A stretch of 64,000 nucleotides of DNA from NCBI RefSeq assembly GCF_023715145.1, contig NZ_JAMBNP010000001.1, positions 62,001 through 126,000 on the forward strand, given 5' to 3'. The stretch is from Paenibacillus glycanilyticus (GTDB taxonomy: Bacteria > Bacillota > Bacilli > Paenibacillales > Paenibacillaceae). Numbering within the stretch: position 1 is the first letter of the stretch; every line of letters begins with the position of its first letter. Below the pieces are notes generated by a model. The model was not told the DNA's origin. It saw only the letters and a program-made list of their open reading frames with translations, and made no database searches. Of this stretch, positions 34,034 through 43,775 are shown piece by piece. The position numbers and the translations under genes are program-made.

Positions 34034-36526
34034 TTAAGCGCGCGGCTTTACCCGGTTCGTCGGCTGCGCCGCATACGGGTCATCCGGCCAATAATGCTTG
34101 GGATACCGGCCTTTGAGGTCTTTCTTGATTTCAAAATAAGCGTCGTTCCAGAAGCTTTTTAAATCCCTGGTCACCTGTACCGGCCGCTGCGAAGGCGATA
34201 GCAAATGCAGCGTAAGCGGCAGCCTGCCGCCAGCCAGCCGAGGCGTTTCCCGCAGCCCGAACAGCTCCTGAAGCCGCACGGCTATAAACGGGGCTTCCGG
34301 ATCGCTGTAATCGATCGGAATACGCGAGCCGCTAGGCACCCTCATATGGGTCGGCACCTGTTCATCCAGCTCTTGCCGCTGGCCCCAGGTAAGAAGACCT
34401 TCCAGCAGCTGAACCATATTAAGCCGCTGCAAATCAGCGCGGTTCTTCATGCCATAGAGATGAGGCAGCAGCCAATCCCGAACGGATGCGAGCAGAGCTT
34501 CCTCGGATACATCCGGCCAGCTGCTGTTATGCCTCGCCATTAGAAGCATTCTAGCCTGCAGCTGCTTCGCTGATTTTGACATGGAGAGCAGTCCAAGCCC
34601 CTCGCGCGCTATCCCTTCCGCGAGCGCTTCTGCAACCCGTTCCGGAGAAGGCTGCTGCAGAGGCGCTTCCTTTAAGACAATAGCTCCAAGCCGGGCTCTC
34701 CTGCGGGCACGTACGGCATGCGCGTCGAAATCCCACTCTACGGCTTCTTCTGTTTGGAACTGCTCGCCCGCAACCTGCTCCAGCAAGTCCAGCTCAAGCT
34801 CCGCAGCCAGCCGAATCCGGCTTTCGCTCCCTGAATCATCCAGCTCCGCAGCAGCCAGATAAGCCGCTCTGGACAGAGGCTGAAGCTCGGGCAGCACTGC
34901 GCCTCTGCCATTCGCCAGCAGATAACGGCCATCCGGGCGTCTTTGCGCAATCCGATCCGGATATGCGAGCGCGATCAGCAAACCGATCGATGCTCTACTC
35001 CCTTGCTTCCATTCCAGTCCCTGCCCGTCACTTGAGCTTAACATTTGACGCCATTGCTTCGACTGAGCCTTGATCCGCTGAACAGCGCCACGATCAGCCT
35101 CAAGCCTGCCAATGCTCCCATTTAACGCTTCTAGTCGAAGCTGCATGTCCACGTTGCGCTCCTGCGGCAATAGATCACGCTCACTTAATAGTGCAGCAAG
35201 CTCACAGGCTTCAGCTGCCAGATTCAGTTCCTCTGCCTTAAGCAGCATAAAGCCAAGCCTTGGGTGGAGACCAAGCTTCGCAATTCTGGCCCCCCATGCC
35301 GTAGAACGGCCTTCTGCATCCAGCGCATGCAGCAGCTTCAGCAGATCAAGCGCATGGCGGTATGCAGCCTGAGGAGGAGGATCCAGCCACATCAGCTCTC
35401 CGGGATCGGCAACTCCCCATACGGACAGCTCCAGAGCAAGGGGCGCCAAATCGGCCTCAAGCAGCTCCGGCGCGTTATGCTGCGGCAGGTAGGGATGCTC
35501 CTGCTCGGTCCACAGCCGGTAACATACCCCTGGCGCAAGCCGTCCTGCCCGGCCTCTCCGCTGATCGGCAGAGGCCTGCGACACAGATGTCGTCTCAAGC
35601 CGGGTCATCCCCGTGCGGGGCGAAAATTTCGGTACGCGCATCAGACCGCTGTCTACTACAATCCGGATGCCTTCCACCGTCAAGCTGGATTCGGCTATCG
35701 ACGTGGCTAGAACAACCTTGCGCTCGCCAGCCGGGCAAGGAGCGATAGCCGCATCTTGTGCCTCCAGCGGCAGGTTGCCATGCAGCTCGGCGATCCGTAT
35801 ATGAGGAGCGAGTCCCGATTGGGCAAGAAGGCCGGCTGTTCGGCGGATCTCTCCCACGCCTGGCAGAAAGACTAATACATCCCCGTCATGGTCACGCAGC
35901 GCTTGCTCAATCGCGGAAGCAGCCTGCGGTTCAATTTTCCCTTCCAATCTCATGCCTCTGTAGAAGGTTTCCACCGGGAATACTCGTCCGCTGCTCCTGA
36001 TTACCGGTGCTCCGCCTAGGAGTCCGGATACCGCTTCGGCGTCCAGCGTCGCTGACATAACGAGGAGACGCAGGTCATCACGCAGCAGCATCTGGGATTG
36101 AAGCGCCAGCGCTAATCCCAGATCGCCGTGAAGATGACGCTCATGAAATTCGTCGAACAAGACTGCCCCTACTCCTTCAAGTGCCTGATCCTCCTGCAGC
36201 ATTCGGGTCAAGACTCCTTCTGTTACGACCTCGATTCTCGTTCTCGCACTTACCTTCGTATCTAATCTCACGCGGTAGCCGACCGTTTCTCCAACCTGCT
36301 CGCCTAGCGTTGCCGCCATGAATTTTGCAGCGGAACGAGCAGCAAGCCTGCGCGGCTCCAGCATAATAATCTTGCGTCCGTCCAGCCACGGTTCATGCAG
36401 CAGAGCAAGCGGTACGCGCGTCGTCTTGCCTGCTCCCGGCTCAGCGACCAGAACCGCGCCGGTTCCTGCCCGCAAGGCCTCCAGAACTTCGGGCAGTACG
36501 GCATCTATCGGCAATTGCTTCATCAT
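34034..36526 (-). CDS. hrpB: ATP-dependent helicase HrpB
   Basis: HrpB is a DEAH/RHA-type helicase; the cellular role in most bacteria is poorly known. The 830-residue protein shows Walker A AEPGAGKTTRVP near residue 28, motif II DEFHERHLHGDLG near 125, motif III VMSATLD near 155, motif VI SQASADQRRGRAGRLAPG near 320, then the helicase-associated region and the long C-terminal HrpB domain ending with the PSQRPVQVTRDLKSFW block. The length is normal. The start could be either of two adjacent ATGs at 36526 and 36523. Confidence 0.93.
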   Translation of the reverse strand: MMKQLPIDAVLPEVLEALRAGTGAVLVAEPGAGKTTRVPLALLHEPWLDGRKIIMLEPRRLAARSAAKFMAATLGEQVGETVGYRVRLDTKVSARTRIEVVTEGVLTRMLQEDQALEGVGAVLFDEFHERHLHGDLGLALALQSQMLLRDDLRLLVMSATLDAEAVSGLLGGAPVIRSSGRVFPVETFYRGMRLEGKIEPQAASAIEQALRDHDGDVLVFLPGVGEIRRTAGLLAQSGLAPHIRIAELHGNLPLEAQDAAIAPCPAGERKVVLATSIAESSLTVEGIRIVVDSGLMRVPKFSPRTGMTRLETTSVSQASADQRRGRAGRLAPGVCYRLWTEQEHPYLPQHNAPELLEADLAPLALELSVWGVADPGELMWLDPPPQAAYRHALDLLKLLHALDAEGRSTAWGARIAKLGLHPRLGFMLLKAEELNLAAEACELAALLSERDLLPQERNVDMQLRLEALNGSIGRLEADRGAVQRIKAQSKQWRQMLSSSDGQGLEWKQGSRASIGLLIALAYPDRIAQRRPDGRYLLANGRGAVLPELQPLSRAAYLAAAELDDSGSESRIRLAAELELDLLEQVAGEQFQTEEAVEWDFDAHAVRARRRARLGAIVLKEAPLQQPSPERVAEALAEGIAREGLGLLSMSKSAKQLQARMLLMARHNSSWPDVSEEALLASVRDWLLPHLYGMKNRADLQRLNMVQLLEGLLTWGQRQELDEQVPTHMRVPSGSRIPIDYSDPEAPFIAVRLQELFGLRETPRLAGGRLPLTLHLLSPSQRPVQVTRDLKSFWNDAYFEIKKDLKGRYPKHYWPDDPYAAQPTNRVKPRA

Positions 36527-36607
36527 TTATCCGATCCTTCTCCATTATTTAATCTAGTTAAATATGTAATAATTAAGGAGATTAACTATATTGTTTAATG
36601 ACGTGAA

Positions 36608-37429
36608 TTATTTCACTAACGCCATCATCTGGACGACCGGCCGGTTATCTCCAGTCAGTACCTTCTCCGCGGATCGGAGCTGCGATGAGCCGTCTCCATC
36701 CAGAAATATACCATCCTCCAGTCTGCCGTCTCCTACCTTCTCGATTATCGCATCGCGGAACTCTTGCAGCGTTCCCTTCGTGCTGCTGACAATCAAGTAC
36801 AGCTTACCGTTCAGATCATATACCGCTGCCGAACGAAGACGATTGGCATCCGGTAACGGCGCTTGCTCGGTCCCGATCTGCGTCAGCCAGTTCTGATCCT
36901 GTCCTATGCCCATGCTAATTCCGCCTTGCGCCCAGAACCGTGCAGGATCCATCACCTTTAATTCGGATGCCTCGCGCACGACTTGCACGGAAAGCTTGCC
37001 CGAAACGCCATCCCAGACCAACGTTCCCCGTGCATACTTTGCATTTTCCTCACCCGCTCCGTAGGCTTCAAGTGCTCCGTTGACCGGCATCCCGTCCACA
37101 ACGGCAATGCTGAGCAGCGCTTTCTCATAAAAGAAGCCGCCGTTTATCCCATAATGAGGCGACAGCGCTACATTGTTCTGAATCGAAGCCAAGGTGATGT
37201 TAGACGGGCTTGTCTGAAGGACATGAAGCTTCATCCCGTTCGCTGCCTCCAGCTCTTCATAAACGTATGCGGTAGGTGCATGAAAATCCCCCATTGGCCC
37301 GCTTTTTGCCTGAAGCGCATAGATCATGACAACTAATAGCAGACCTAACAGCAGAAACAGACCTGCCATAATACCGGCGATAATCAGCTTTCTTCTCCGA
37401 TCGATAGCTGCACCAGATTGATTCTCCAT
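36608..37429 (-). CDS. membrane-anchored phosphodiester glycosidase-domain protein
   Basis: The 273-residue protein has a short charged N-terminus, one membrane anchor (residues about 15-40) and an external NAGPA/DUF2233-like domain. The domain blocks are GINGGFFYE near residue 93, LRSAAVYDLNGKLYLIVSS, and IFLDGDGSSQL near 250. The domain cleaves phosphodiester glycosides in characterised relatives; here a cell-wall polymer role is inference. The gene is followed by nothing clear before hrpB (81 bases). Confidence 0.85.
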   Translation of the reverse strand: MENQSGAAIDRRRKLIIAGIMAGLFLLLGLLLVVMIYALQAKSGPMGDFHAPTAYVYEELEAANGMKLHVLQTSPSNITLASIQNNVALSPHYGINGGFFYEKALLSIAVVDGMPVNGALEAYGAGEENAKYARGTLVWDGVSGKLSVQVVREASELKVMDPARFWAQGGISMGIGQDQNWLTQIGTEQAPLPDANRLRSAAVYDLNGKLYLIVSSTKGTLQEFRDAIIEKVGDGRLEDGIFLDGDGSSQLRSAEKVLTGDNRPVVQMMALVK

Positions 37430-37459
37430 TATGTACCCCGATTCCCTGCTATTCTACTC

Positions 37460-38407
37460 CTAATCAAACCAGCCTTTTCTGCGGAACCAGATGTACATGG
37501 ACACGCCAACGATTCCCATAAACCCTAACAAGCCAAAATATCCCCAGTGCCAGCTAAGCTCCGGCATATGCTCGAAGTTCATTCCGTAGATTCCGGCCAA
37601 GAACGTCAGAGGCATGAAGATGGTTGTAATGACGGTCAGGGTTTTCATAATCGCGTTCATCCGGTTGGAGTTATAGGACATAAAGCTGTCCCTTAAGTCG
37701 GAGGTCATCTCGCGCGAGGCATCGGTCATCTCCGTCAGCTTCAGCAGATGATCGTAAATATCCCGGTAGAACGCCAAATATCCGGATAATCCCTCAATTC
37801 GTTCCGTATTCAGCGTACGGTACAGCAAATCCCGCATAGGCAGAATCGTCTTGCGAAGACGCAGCAGCCGCGAACGGATATTGAAGATTTCATCCATTGT
37901 CATCTGGTTTGCGCTTTCGCTGCCGATATCCATATCCAGCACCTGCTCCTCCAGCTCTTGTACCGCAGGGAAATACTGATCGACAAGCTCATCGATGATC
38001 ATATAGGCCGCTAACAAATATCCGTCTTCGCCCACCTTGGATGCGGTTGAAATCTTGGTCCACGCATCATTAATCTCGGCCAAGTTCTTCATATGGTAGG
38101 TCACTATAAACCGGGGAGCGATAAATAAATTCACTTCCTCGACCTGCAGGCTGCGGGGCTCTACCGAATGCAGCACGAAAAAATGCGTATCATCGTAATG
38201 GTCCAGCTTCGGACGCTGGAGCAGGTGGCAGCAGTCTTCAATAGCAAGCGGATGAAAATGAAAGTAGGTATCGAGGAGCTTCGTCTCCGAGGCTTCCGGC
38301 TCGCTGAAATCGACCCAATACCAGTCCAGATCAATCTTTTTCAGATCATCCAGCGCAATGTCGTTTACCCATGTTTTTTCTTTCGTATAACCTTTAATTC
38401 GAATCAT
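37460..38407 (-). CDS. corA: CorA-family magnesium/divalent cation transporter
   Basis: The 315-residue protein has a large N-terminal cytoplasmic domain (about 1-245), a long stalk helix and two C-terminal membrane helices. The selectivity signature GMN is present in AGIYGMNFEHMP at the end of the first helix. The C-terminus ends with basic residues (RRKGW). The ATG at 38407 has GGAGG eight bases upstream; an upstream in-frame codon would have no site. Mg2+ uptake is most likely, though family members also move Co2+ or Ni2+. Confidence 0.94.
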   Translation of the reverse strand: MIRIKGYTKEKTWVNDIALDDLKKIDLDWYWVDFSEPEASETKLLDTYFHFHPLAIEDCCHLLQRPKLDHYDDTHFFVLHSVEPRSLQVEEVNLFIAPRFIVTYHMKNLAEINDAWTKISTASKVGEDGYLLAAYMIIDELVDQYFPAVQELEEQVLDMDIGSESANQMTMDEIFNIRSRLLRLRKTILPMRDLLYRTLNTERIEGLSGYLAFYRDIYDHLLKLTEMTDASREMTSDLRDSFMSYNSNRMNAIMKTLTVITTIFMPLTFLAGIYGMNFEHMPELSWHWGYFGLLGFMGIVGVSMYIWFRRKGWFD

Positions 38408-38474
38408 AGCTGTATCCTCCATCGTGATAAGCGATTCTCTTATTCTAACGCGTTCCGGCCATTCTGTAAAAAAG

Positions 38475-38504
38475 TTGCGCCGCGCAAAATAGACATGCTA
38501 TCAT
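38475..38504 (+). promoter_or_regulatory. candidate promoter of gluQRS
   Basis: TTGCGC (38475-38480) and TATCAT (38499-38504) are 18 bases apart, about 28 bases before the gluQRS ATG. The -35 is part of a perfect TTGCGC-c-GCGCAA palindrome. It is a weak prediction. Confidence 0.4.
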
Positions 38505-38532
38505 CGGTGTCAATAAAGGAGAGTCGATCGAT

Positions 38533-39501
38533 ATGTCGAATATACGCGGACGCTTCGCTCCCACTCCTTCCGGTCTGATGCATGTCGGCAACGCTTGGGC
38601 GGCACTGCTCGCCTGGCTTCAGATCAGAAGCCAAAGCGGACAGTTCGTGCTGCGGATGGAGGATATTGACGGCCCGAGATGCCGGCGCGAGCTTGCCGAT
38701 CAAGCATTGGCCGATCTTCGCTGGCTTGGCCTCGACTGGGATGAAGGACCTGACATCGGAGGCCTTTATGGCCCTTATACGCAAAGCGAAAGAATCCAGC
38801 TCTATGAAGAGGCAATGGACAAGCTGCTGGAAAAAGGAATGCTGTATCCCTGCTTCTGCAGCCGTGCGGAGCTGCTTGCCGTGGCCAGCGCACCGCATGG
38901 ATTATCCTCCGAAGGTCCGACGTATGCCGGAACCTGCCGTCATCTGACACCGGAACAGCAGCTGGAACGAATGGCTGTCAAGAAGCCTTCACAGCGGTTT
39001 AAAGCTGGCGATGCTAGAACGGTCATCTTCGAAGACGGGATATCGGGTCCGCAGGCGTTCCCTCCGGGTGCGGGCGGCGACTTTGTTGTACGCCGTGCGG
39101 ACGGTATAATCAGCTATCAGCTCGCTGTTGTTGTAGATGATGCGGCAATGAAAATAACGGATGTTCTTCGCGGTGCGGATCTTCTGGACTCGACACCACG
39201 TCAGCTTCTGCTCTATGAAGCGCTTGGCCAACCTGCCCCCCGCTTTGCCCATGTGCCGCTGCTGATGGGGGAAGACGGCAAGCGGCTTGCCAAACGTCAT
39301 GGCGACACCTCTCTTGCGGGACTGAAGACAGCCGGTGTGCCGCCCGAGCGGATTGTAGGCTGGCTAGCCTGGCTGGCCGGGCAAACCGACCAGTTCGAGC
39401 CGCTCAGCGCACATGAGCTCGTCACACAATTCGATCAGAGCCGGATTCCCGATGAGTCTATTACCATTAATGACTCTCTGATGAAGCAATTATTCATCTA
39501 A
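38533..39501 (+). CDS. gluQ: glutamyl-Q tRNA(Asp) synthetase
   Basis: GluQ-RS attaches glutamate to the queuosine base at the wobble position of tRNA-Asp. The 322-residue protein is a truncated class I GluRS-like enzyme without the anticodon-binding domain. It has RFAPTPSGLMHVGN (the HIGH-like motif) at residues 7-20, RMEDIDGPR, the zinc-type CFCSRAELL with a later CRHL, and GKRLAKRHGD replacing KMSKS near residue 255. AAAGGAGA precedes the ATG. It diverges from corA and converges on the cobalamin operon end. Confidence 0.94.
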   Translation: MSNIRGRFAPTPSGLMHVGNAWAALLAWLQIRSQSGQFVLRMEDIDGPRCRRELADQALADLRWLGLDWDEGPDIGGLYGPYTQSERIQLYEEAMDKLLEKGMLYPCFCSRAELLAVASAPHGLSSEGPTYAGTCRHLTPEQQLERMAVKKPSQRFKAGDARTVIFEDGISGPQAFPPGAGGDFVVRRADGIISYQLAVVVDDAAMKITDVLRGADLLDSTPRQLLLYEALGQPAPRFAHVPLLMGEDGKRLAKRHGDTSLAGLKTAGVPPERIVGWLAWLAGQTDQFEPLSAHELVTQFDQSRIPDESITINDSLMKQLFI

Positions 39502-39512
39502 ACGGCTCAGCG

Positions 39513-39580
39513 AAAAACACGAGAGCTGGTTCCAGCCCTTCACGCTCGACGTGACGGCCGGAATCAGCTCTCGTGTTGTG
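39513..39580. terminator. long shared inverted repeat between gluQ and cbiZ
   Basis: AACACGAGAGCTG (39516-39528) pairs with CAGCTCTCGTGTT (39565-39577) and an inner region can pair further. It overlaps the last codons of cbiZ. It fits a bidirectional terminator for the converging genes, although the T-runs are short. Confidence 0.7.
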
Positions 39581-40274
39581 TTCGGCATGCCTCTGTCACC
39601 GTCTCGTAGACGAGACGGCCAATGGCATTGCCTATGGTTGTCGCCGTTCCCGCATAAGCATGTACAGCCCGATAGAGCGGATTCCCGCTTACCCCGATTA
39701 CAACAGCATCCGTCGTTGTTCCGGTAGCAATCCCGTTTGTCTCTGAATCGGTCAGAAACAGATCGCTAAGAGCTGCCGCCTTTGCTTCCGCGTAGGTGAT
39801 AATCGCGTTGGTCATGGCCGAATCGGTCATTTGACCATCCACAAGCAACACGGTGTTAATCGTCCCTGCGGAATAGGCGGAGAACGTTGCCCGCGGGAGG
39901 CCTGCACGCGCCGCGTTACGCGTTCCTGCCGTCGTGACGCACAGCAGCTTGAAGCAGTCGCCCTCCACTTCTGCAATTGAAGCATGTGTCAGCTTCGCCG
40001 CCGTAAGCAAACCGATTGTGCGTTCGGGCGAATATCCCCATAGGCTTAACTGGCTTGCCGTATCCTTGGCAGGATCAGTGCCTGCATAATGAAGCGGAAC
40101 CTTCCAGTTTACGATTACGTTCGCTTCGGCCAGACCGCCGGTATGAACGGCATTGCTTAACGTCCTTAATTGTTGGGGATGACAGATTTCCAGACGATCC
40201 TCCAGAAGCGCGATCCTCACGCCCTCCCACACCTGTGAATCATAACGTTGTCCTTGCCGGAAAGGCTGGCTCAT
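39564..40274 (-). CDS. cbiZ: adenosylcobinamide amidohydrolase
   Basis: CbiZ removes the aminopropanol side chain from (pseudo)cobalamin-type corrinoids to give adenosylcobyric acid for remodelling. The 236-residue protein shows the family pattern (RTLSNAVHTGGL, VNWKVPLHYAG, VTTAGTRNAARAG, VISGNPLYRAVHAYAGTATTIGNAIGRLV-like blocks). The ATG at 40274 overlaps the cobD stop in ATGA, so an upstream start reading is not used. It is the last gene of the cobamide operon. Confidence 0.9.
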   Translation of the reverse strand: MSQPFRQGQRYDSQVWEGVRIALLEDRLEICHPQQLRTLSNAVHTGGLAEANVIVNWKVPLHYAGTDPAKDTASQLSLWGYSPERTIGLLTAAKLTHASIAEVEGDCFKLLCVTTAGTRNAARAGLPRATFSAYSAGTINTVLLVDGQMTDSAMTNAIITYAEAKAAALSDLFLTDSETNGIATGTTTDAVVIGVSGNPLYRAVHAYAGTATTIGNAIGRLVYETVTEACRTQHES

Positions 40275-41362
40275 CGGGCGCTGGATTCCCGGAATTGGGC
40301 GAGGCAGCGCTCGAGTGCTTCCAGCAGCCACTCGTTCTGGTGACGCAGCTTAACGGCAAAGCGGCAATACGATTCATCGAGGCCGATAAAATGGGAGGCA
40401 TCACGGATCAATATTCCCATTCTCCCCATCTCGTACTGCAGGCTTGCGGACGTTAGCCCTGGCAGCTGAGGAAGCTGCACGAGCAAATAATTCACTTCTC
40501 CCGGTATGACCCGCAAGCCGAGCTCCTCCAGCTTCCCGATCAGCCATGGCCGTTCCTCGAGCAGCCAGTCCATCGTGCGGGCCGCATACTCCTTCTCCTC
40601 CAGCACAGCCTCCCCAATCTGCTGAGCCAAGGAATTGACGCTCCATGGAACCTGAAGTCTTCGCAATCCGGCAATCTGCTCGGGTGAGCCCACCATATAG
40701 CCAAGACGAATGCCCGGTACGGCATAAAATTTGGTCATCGACCGGATTACAAATAACCGCTCATGGACAGAAGCTTCCCGGATAAGCGTATGCTTATCCT
40801 CCTCTGGGACAAAGTCCATAAACGCTTCATCCACAACAACCGTCGCGCCGCTATAGACCAGCTTAAGCAGGAGTGACGGATCAACCAGCTGTCCGGTCGG
40901 ATTGTTCGGAGAGCCAATCATATAGAAATTAGCTTCCGACTCTTGAACCATCGGTTCCGTTAAAAGAAACGAGTTATCCGAAGAAAGCATGATCGGCGTA
41001 ATCGAACCGCCGGTCTTCAAGACCGCGTCCCCATATTCCGTAAAGCAAGGATAGGCCAATGCAGTAACAGATGGCTGCAAAGCCCGAACGACCAGATCAA
41101 TCAGTTCAGCAGCGCCGTTCCCGATCAGGATCGACTGTTCATCGACTCGGTGCAGCCGCGCCAGCTTCGCCCGCAGCCCCCGCACGGCCGGATCGGGATA
41201 GCGGTCAATCTGTTCCGCATAATGAACCAGGGCTCGTCTTACTCCATCAGGAGGGCCAAAAGGATTCATATTTGAGCTGAAATCAATAAATTGCCGGGCC
41301 GGGAAGCCGAAGGTCTCTTCCGCTGTCCGTAAATCTCCCCCATGTCCATAGCGTTCAAGCAT
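40271..41362 (-). CDS. cobD: threonine-phosphate decarboxylase
   Basis: The enzyme makes (R)-1-amino-2-propanol O-2-phosphate for the corrinoid side chain. The 363-residue protein is a PLP-dependent aminotransferase-fold enzyme related to histidinol-phosphate aminotransferase: RYPDP near residue 54, GNGAAELIDL, GSPNNPTG near 155, DEAFMDF and RSMTKFYAVPGIRLGY with the PLP-binding lysine near 214. The position between cobS and cbiZ distinguishes it from hisC. The 4-base ATGA overlap with cbiZ implies coupling. This name follows Salmonella usage. Confidence 0.92.
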   Translation of the reverse strand: MLERYGHGGDLRTAEETFGFPARQFIDFSSNMNPFGPPDGVRRALVHYAEQIDRYPDPAVRGLRAKLARLHRVDEQSILIGNGAAELIDLVVRALQPSVTALAYPCFTEYGDAVLKTGGSITPIMLSSDNSFLLTEPMVQESEANFYMIGSPNNPTGQLVDPSLLLKLVYSGATVVVDEAFMDFVPEEDKHTLIREASVHERLFVIRSMTKFYAVPGIRLGYMVGSPEQIAGLRRLQVPWSVNSLAQQIGEAVLEEKEYAARTMDWLLEERPWLIGKLEELGLRVIPGEVNYLLVQLPQLPGLTSASLQYEMGRMGILIRDASHFIGLDESYCRFAVKLRHQNEWLLEALERCLAQFRESSAR

Positions 41363-41384
41363 GGATGTTCCCCTCTTCTCATCG

Positions 41385-42197
41385 CTAGATTACGTGAATA
41401 GCCAGCAAACCCGCAAATAATAAGACGGCTTCCACCGCTTCGTTCAAAGCTCCATAGGTGTCACCCGTTAAACCGCCAAGCTTGCGATTCAGCCACATTG
41501 CCATTATAGATCCGGTAAGGAAGGTGAGCAGCACGCAGCCGGCCAGAACCAGCAGCGTCTCGCTCCAACGAAGACCGTCAAGCGTGGTACAAACTGCTGT
41601 CCCTAGCACGGCTAGTACAAATCCCGCTGCCACCTGACGTCGCGAAGCCAAATGAAATAAGGCCCCAATTCCTTCCCCTTGCCTTGCGTTCGGCCATCCT
41701 GCGATCGCCGCGCCCATCCACCATCTGCTCCAGACGGGTATCACCACCAGGAGGGACAACGCAAGAGGTCCTTCCCCCTGCTCCATCCATTCTGCGAGTA
41801 TCGCAAATTTGAACAGCAGCAGCAGCACCGCGACAATTACGCCCATCGCGCCGACGCGGCTGTCCTTCATAATTTCCAGCATCCGCTCCCGGGACCGGTG
41901 GCTAAGCACTCCGTCGGCCGTATCCATCCAGCCGTCCAAATGCAGGCCGCCGCTTAAGGCTGTCCAGACGGCAAGCAGCAGCACCGCTGCCGGCATCGCT
42001 GGCGAGAACAAATCCAGGGCAGCAAACCCTCCTGCCAGGACAGCTCCAATGACGAGGCCAGCTGCCGGAAAATAAATGACTGTCCGTGCCAGCGTGACAG
42101 GTTCAAAGGGCACGGCTATCGGAACCGGAATCCGAGTAAGAAATTGCAGGGCTGCGGCAGCTGCCTGCCCATGACGCTTCAACGCAGACATAACCAT
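41385..42197 (-). CDS. cobS: adenosylcobinamide-GDP ribazoletransferase
   Basis: CobS joins alpha-ribazole (phosphate) to adenosylcobinamide-GDP, the final assembly step, at the membrane. The 270-residue protein has several helices and the aspartate-rich motif HLDGWMDTADGVLSHRSRERMLEIMKDSRVGAMG-type block (seen here as DGWMDTADG and RMLEIMKDSRVG) near residues 85-120, plus FLTRIPVP at the N-terminus. It overlaps cbiB by 19 bases. An ATG at 42191 is an alternative start. Confidence 0.95.
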   Translation of the reverse strand: MVMSALKRHGQAAAAALQFLTRIPVPIAVPFEPVTLARTVIYFPAAGLVIGAVLAGGFAALDLFSPAMPAAVLLLAVWTALSGGLHLDGWMDTADGVLSHRSRERMLEIMKDSRVGAMGVIVAVLLLLFKFAILAEWMEQGEGPLALSLLVVIPVWSRWWMGAAIAGWPNARQGEGIGALFHLASRRQVAAGFVLAVLGTAVCTTLDGLRWSETLLVLAGCVLLTFLTGSIMAMWLNRKLGGLTGDTYGALNEAVEAVLLFAGLLAIHVI

Positions 42198-43159
42198 ACA
42201 CCTAACACTCCAGCCATCATAAGAATACTTACCGTATACAAGAGCCGAACGGATAAGACGATATCATAAGGCACCATCGTTCTAAGCGGCCAACCCATTC
42301 TTGCCCGCTCGCTAGGCTGGCCGAAATAATAATTAAGCCCTCCCAGCTCAATCCCAAGAGCGCCGGCTACGGCGGATTCGGGGATTCCGCTGTTGGGACT
42401 TGGATGAAAGCGGGCGAAACGTCGAACCGATGACCATGACCGGGCTGCGGACATCCCTTTATTCAAGAGTGCGGCCAAAGTCAGCATCAGCCCTGTTATT
42501 CGCGCCGGAACATAATTGAGCACATCGTCCGTTCGGGCGGAACACCATCCGAAGTTTACATAAGTATTATTACGGTAACCCACCATCGAATCAAGCGTAT
42601 TCGCTGCCCGATACAGCATTGCAAGCGGTGCTGCGCCAAGAAGAGCGAACAGAATAGGCGATACAAAGGCGTCCACCGTATTTTCCGCTACCGTCTCAAC
42701 AGCTGCTCTGGATGCTTCGGAAGGCGTCAGATGCTCCGTATCGCGGCCCACGATATAACCAACGTATTTGCGGGCTTCCCCTATGTTATCGGCAATTAAC
42801 GGACGGTAGACAAGCATCGCGGCATCCTTTAAGCCCTTAACCGCAATAGTCGTTGAGATATACCAGGCACTGACCGCATATCCTAGCCACGGATGAATCC
42901 AGGCTGCGGCTGCCGTTATTCCCCACATGCTGCCAAAGGATACGAGTAGAATGACGGCTGTCAGGAACATTCCGGTGCCCTTAATCTGCCCGGCGCTCCG
43001 ACCCTCTTCCTTCCCGCGAAGAAGCTTTTCCAGCATGCGAATAAGCCGACCGATCCAGATTACGGGATGGGTCGGCCACTTCGGATCGCCGATGATCCAG
43101 TCTATCGCAATAGCTGCCGCTATCAGCAGCAGCGTTTCCTGCAGCGAATAAAAGATCAT
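42179..43159 (-). CDS. cbiB: adenosylcobinamide-phosphate synthase
   Basis: CbiB attaches the aminopropanol (phosphate) to adenosylcobyric acid in the membrane. The 326-residue protein begins with AIDWIIGDPKWPTHPVIWIGRLI, contains SRAAVETVAENTVDAFVSPI and YRAANTLDSMVGYRNNTY, all typical of the family, and has about five hydrophobic segments. The ATG at 43159 overlaps the cobU stop (ATGA) and has GGGAG five bases upstream; an upstream GTG would lie in the same site. Confidence 0.95.
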   Translation of the reverse strand: MIFYSLQETLLLIAAAIAIDWIIGDPKWPTHPVIWIGRLIRMLEKLLRGKEEGRSAGQIKGTGMFLTAVILLVSFGSMWGITAAAAWIHPWLGYAVSAWYISTTIAVKGLKDAAMLVYRPLIADNIGEARKYVGYIVGRDTEHLTPSEASRAAVETVAENTVDAFVSPILFALLGAAPLAMLYRAANTLDSMVGYRNNTYVNFGWCSARTDDVLNYVPARITGLMLTLAALLNKGMSAARSWSSVRRFARFHPSPNSGIPESAVAGALGIELGGLNYYFGQPSERARMGWPLRTMVPYDIVLSVRLLYTVSILMMAGVLGVWLCLR

Positions 43160-43764
43160 AAGCTCTCCCACCGGAACTGCAGCGCTTTAAGTTCAACCGG
43201 AATGCCAGCCGTCACAAGAAACACCTTATCCGAGACGGCAGCTATCCGTTGATTCAGCCTGCCCGCCTCGTCCCGGAATTTTCTGCCGAGCGGATAAGCC
43301 GGAACGATGCCGTCCCCCACCTCATTTGTCACGAGAACAAGCGGAAAAGCATAGTCCGCGGCTGCCGCGGTCAGTTCGCCTATCTGACGATTCAGCCATA
43401 ACTGAGCCTCGTCGACGGCGGTGGATTTTTCCCGTTCCTCGGCCTCCATTAACACATTCGTCAGCCACAGCGTCAAGCAGTCCACAAGGACGACGGGAGC
43501 CTTGTCACCGCGGTTCGTTAGTTCCGAACATTCTGCAGATAGCTGCCGAAGCCGGCTTGCAAGCTCTAACGGCTCCTCGATGGTGACCCACCGGAAGCCG
43601 CCTTGCATCCGGTTTTCCTTGTGAAGCGCAATTCGTTCCGCCATTTCCTCATCCCAGATGCGGCTTGTGGCGATATATATTCCCTGCTCGCCAAGCAGGG
43701 CAGCCAGCTTCTCGGCGAAGGAGCTTTTGCCGCTTCTCGCTCCGCCCGTTATCAATATAGCCAT
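43156..43764 (-). CDS. cobU: adenosylcobinamide kinase / guanylyltransferase
   Basis: CobU phosphorylates adenosylcobinamide and then makes the GDP derivative. The 202-residue protein begins with the P-loop ITGGARSGKSSFAEKLA, followed by GIYIATSRIWDEEMAERIALHK and a DCLTLWLTNVL motif near 100. LVTNEVGDGIVPAYPLGRKFRDEAGRLNQ near 150 is the family C-terminal signature. It begins 11 bases after cobT and overlaps cbiB. Confidence 0.95.
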   Translation of the reverse strand: MAILITGGARSGKSSFAEKLAALLGEQGIYIATSRIWDEEMAERIALHKENRMQGGFRWVTIEEPLELASRLRQLSAECSELTNRGDKAPVVLVDCLTLWLTNVLMEAEEREKSTAVDEAQLWLNRQIGELTAAAADYAFPLVLVTNEVGDGIVPAYPLGRKFRDEAGRLNQRIAAVSDKVFLVTAGIPVELKALQFRWESL

Positions 43765-43775
43765 CTGAAAGGCAC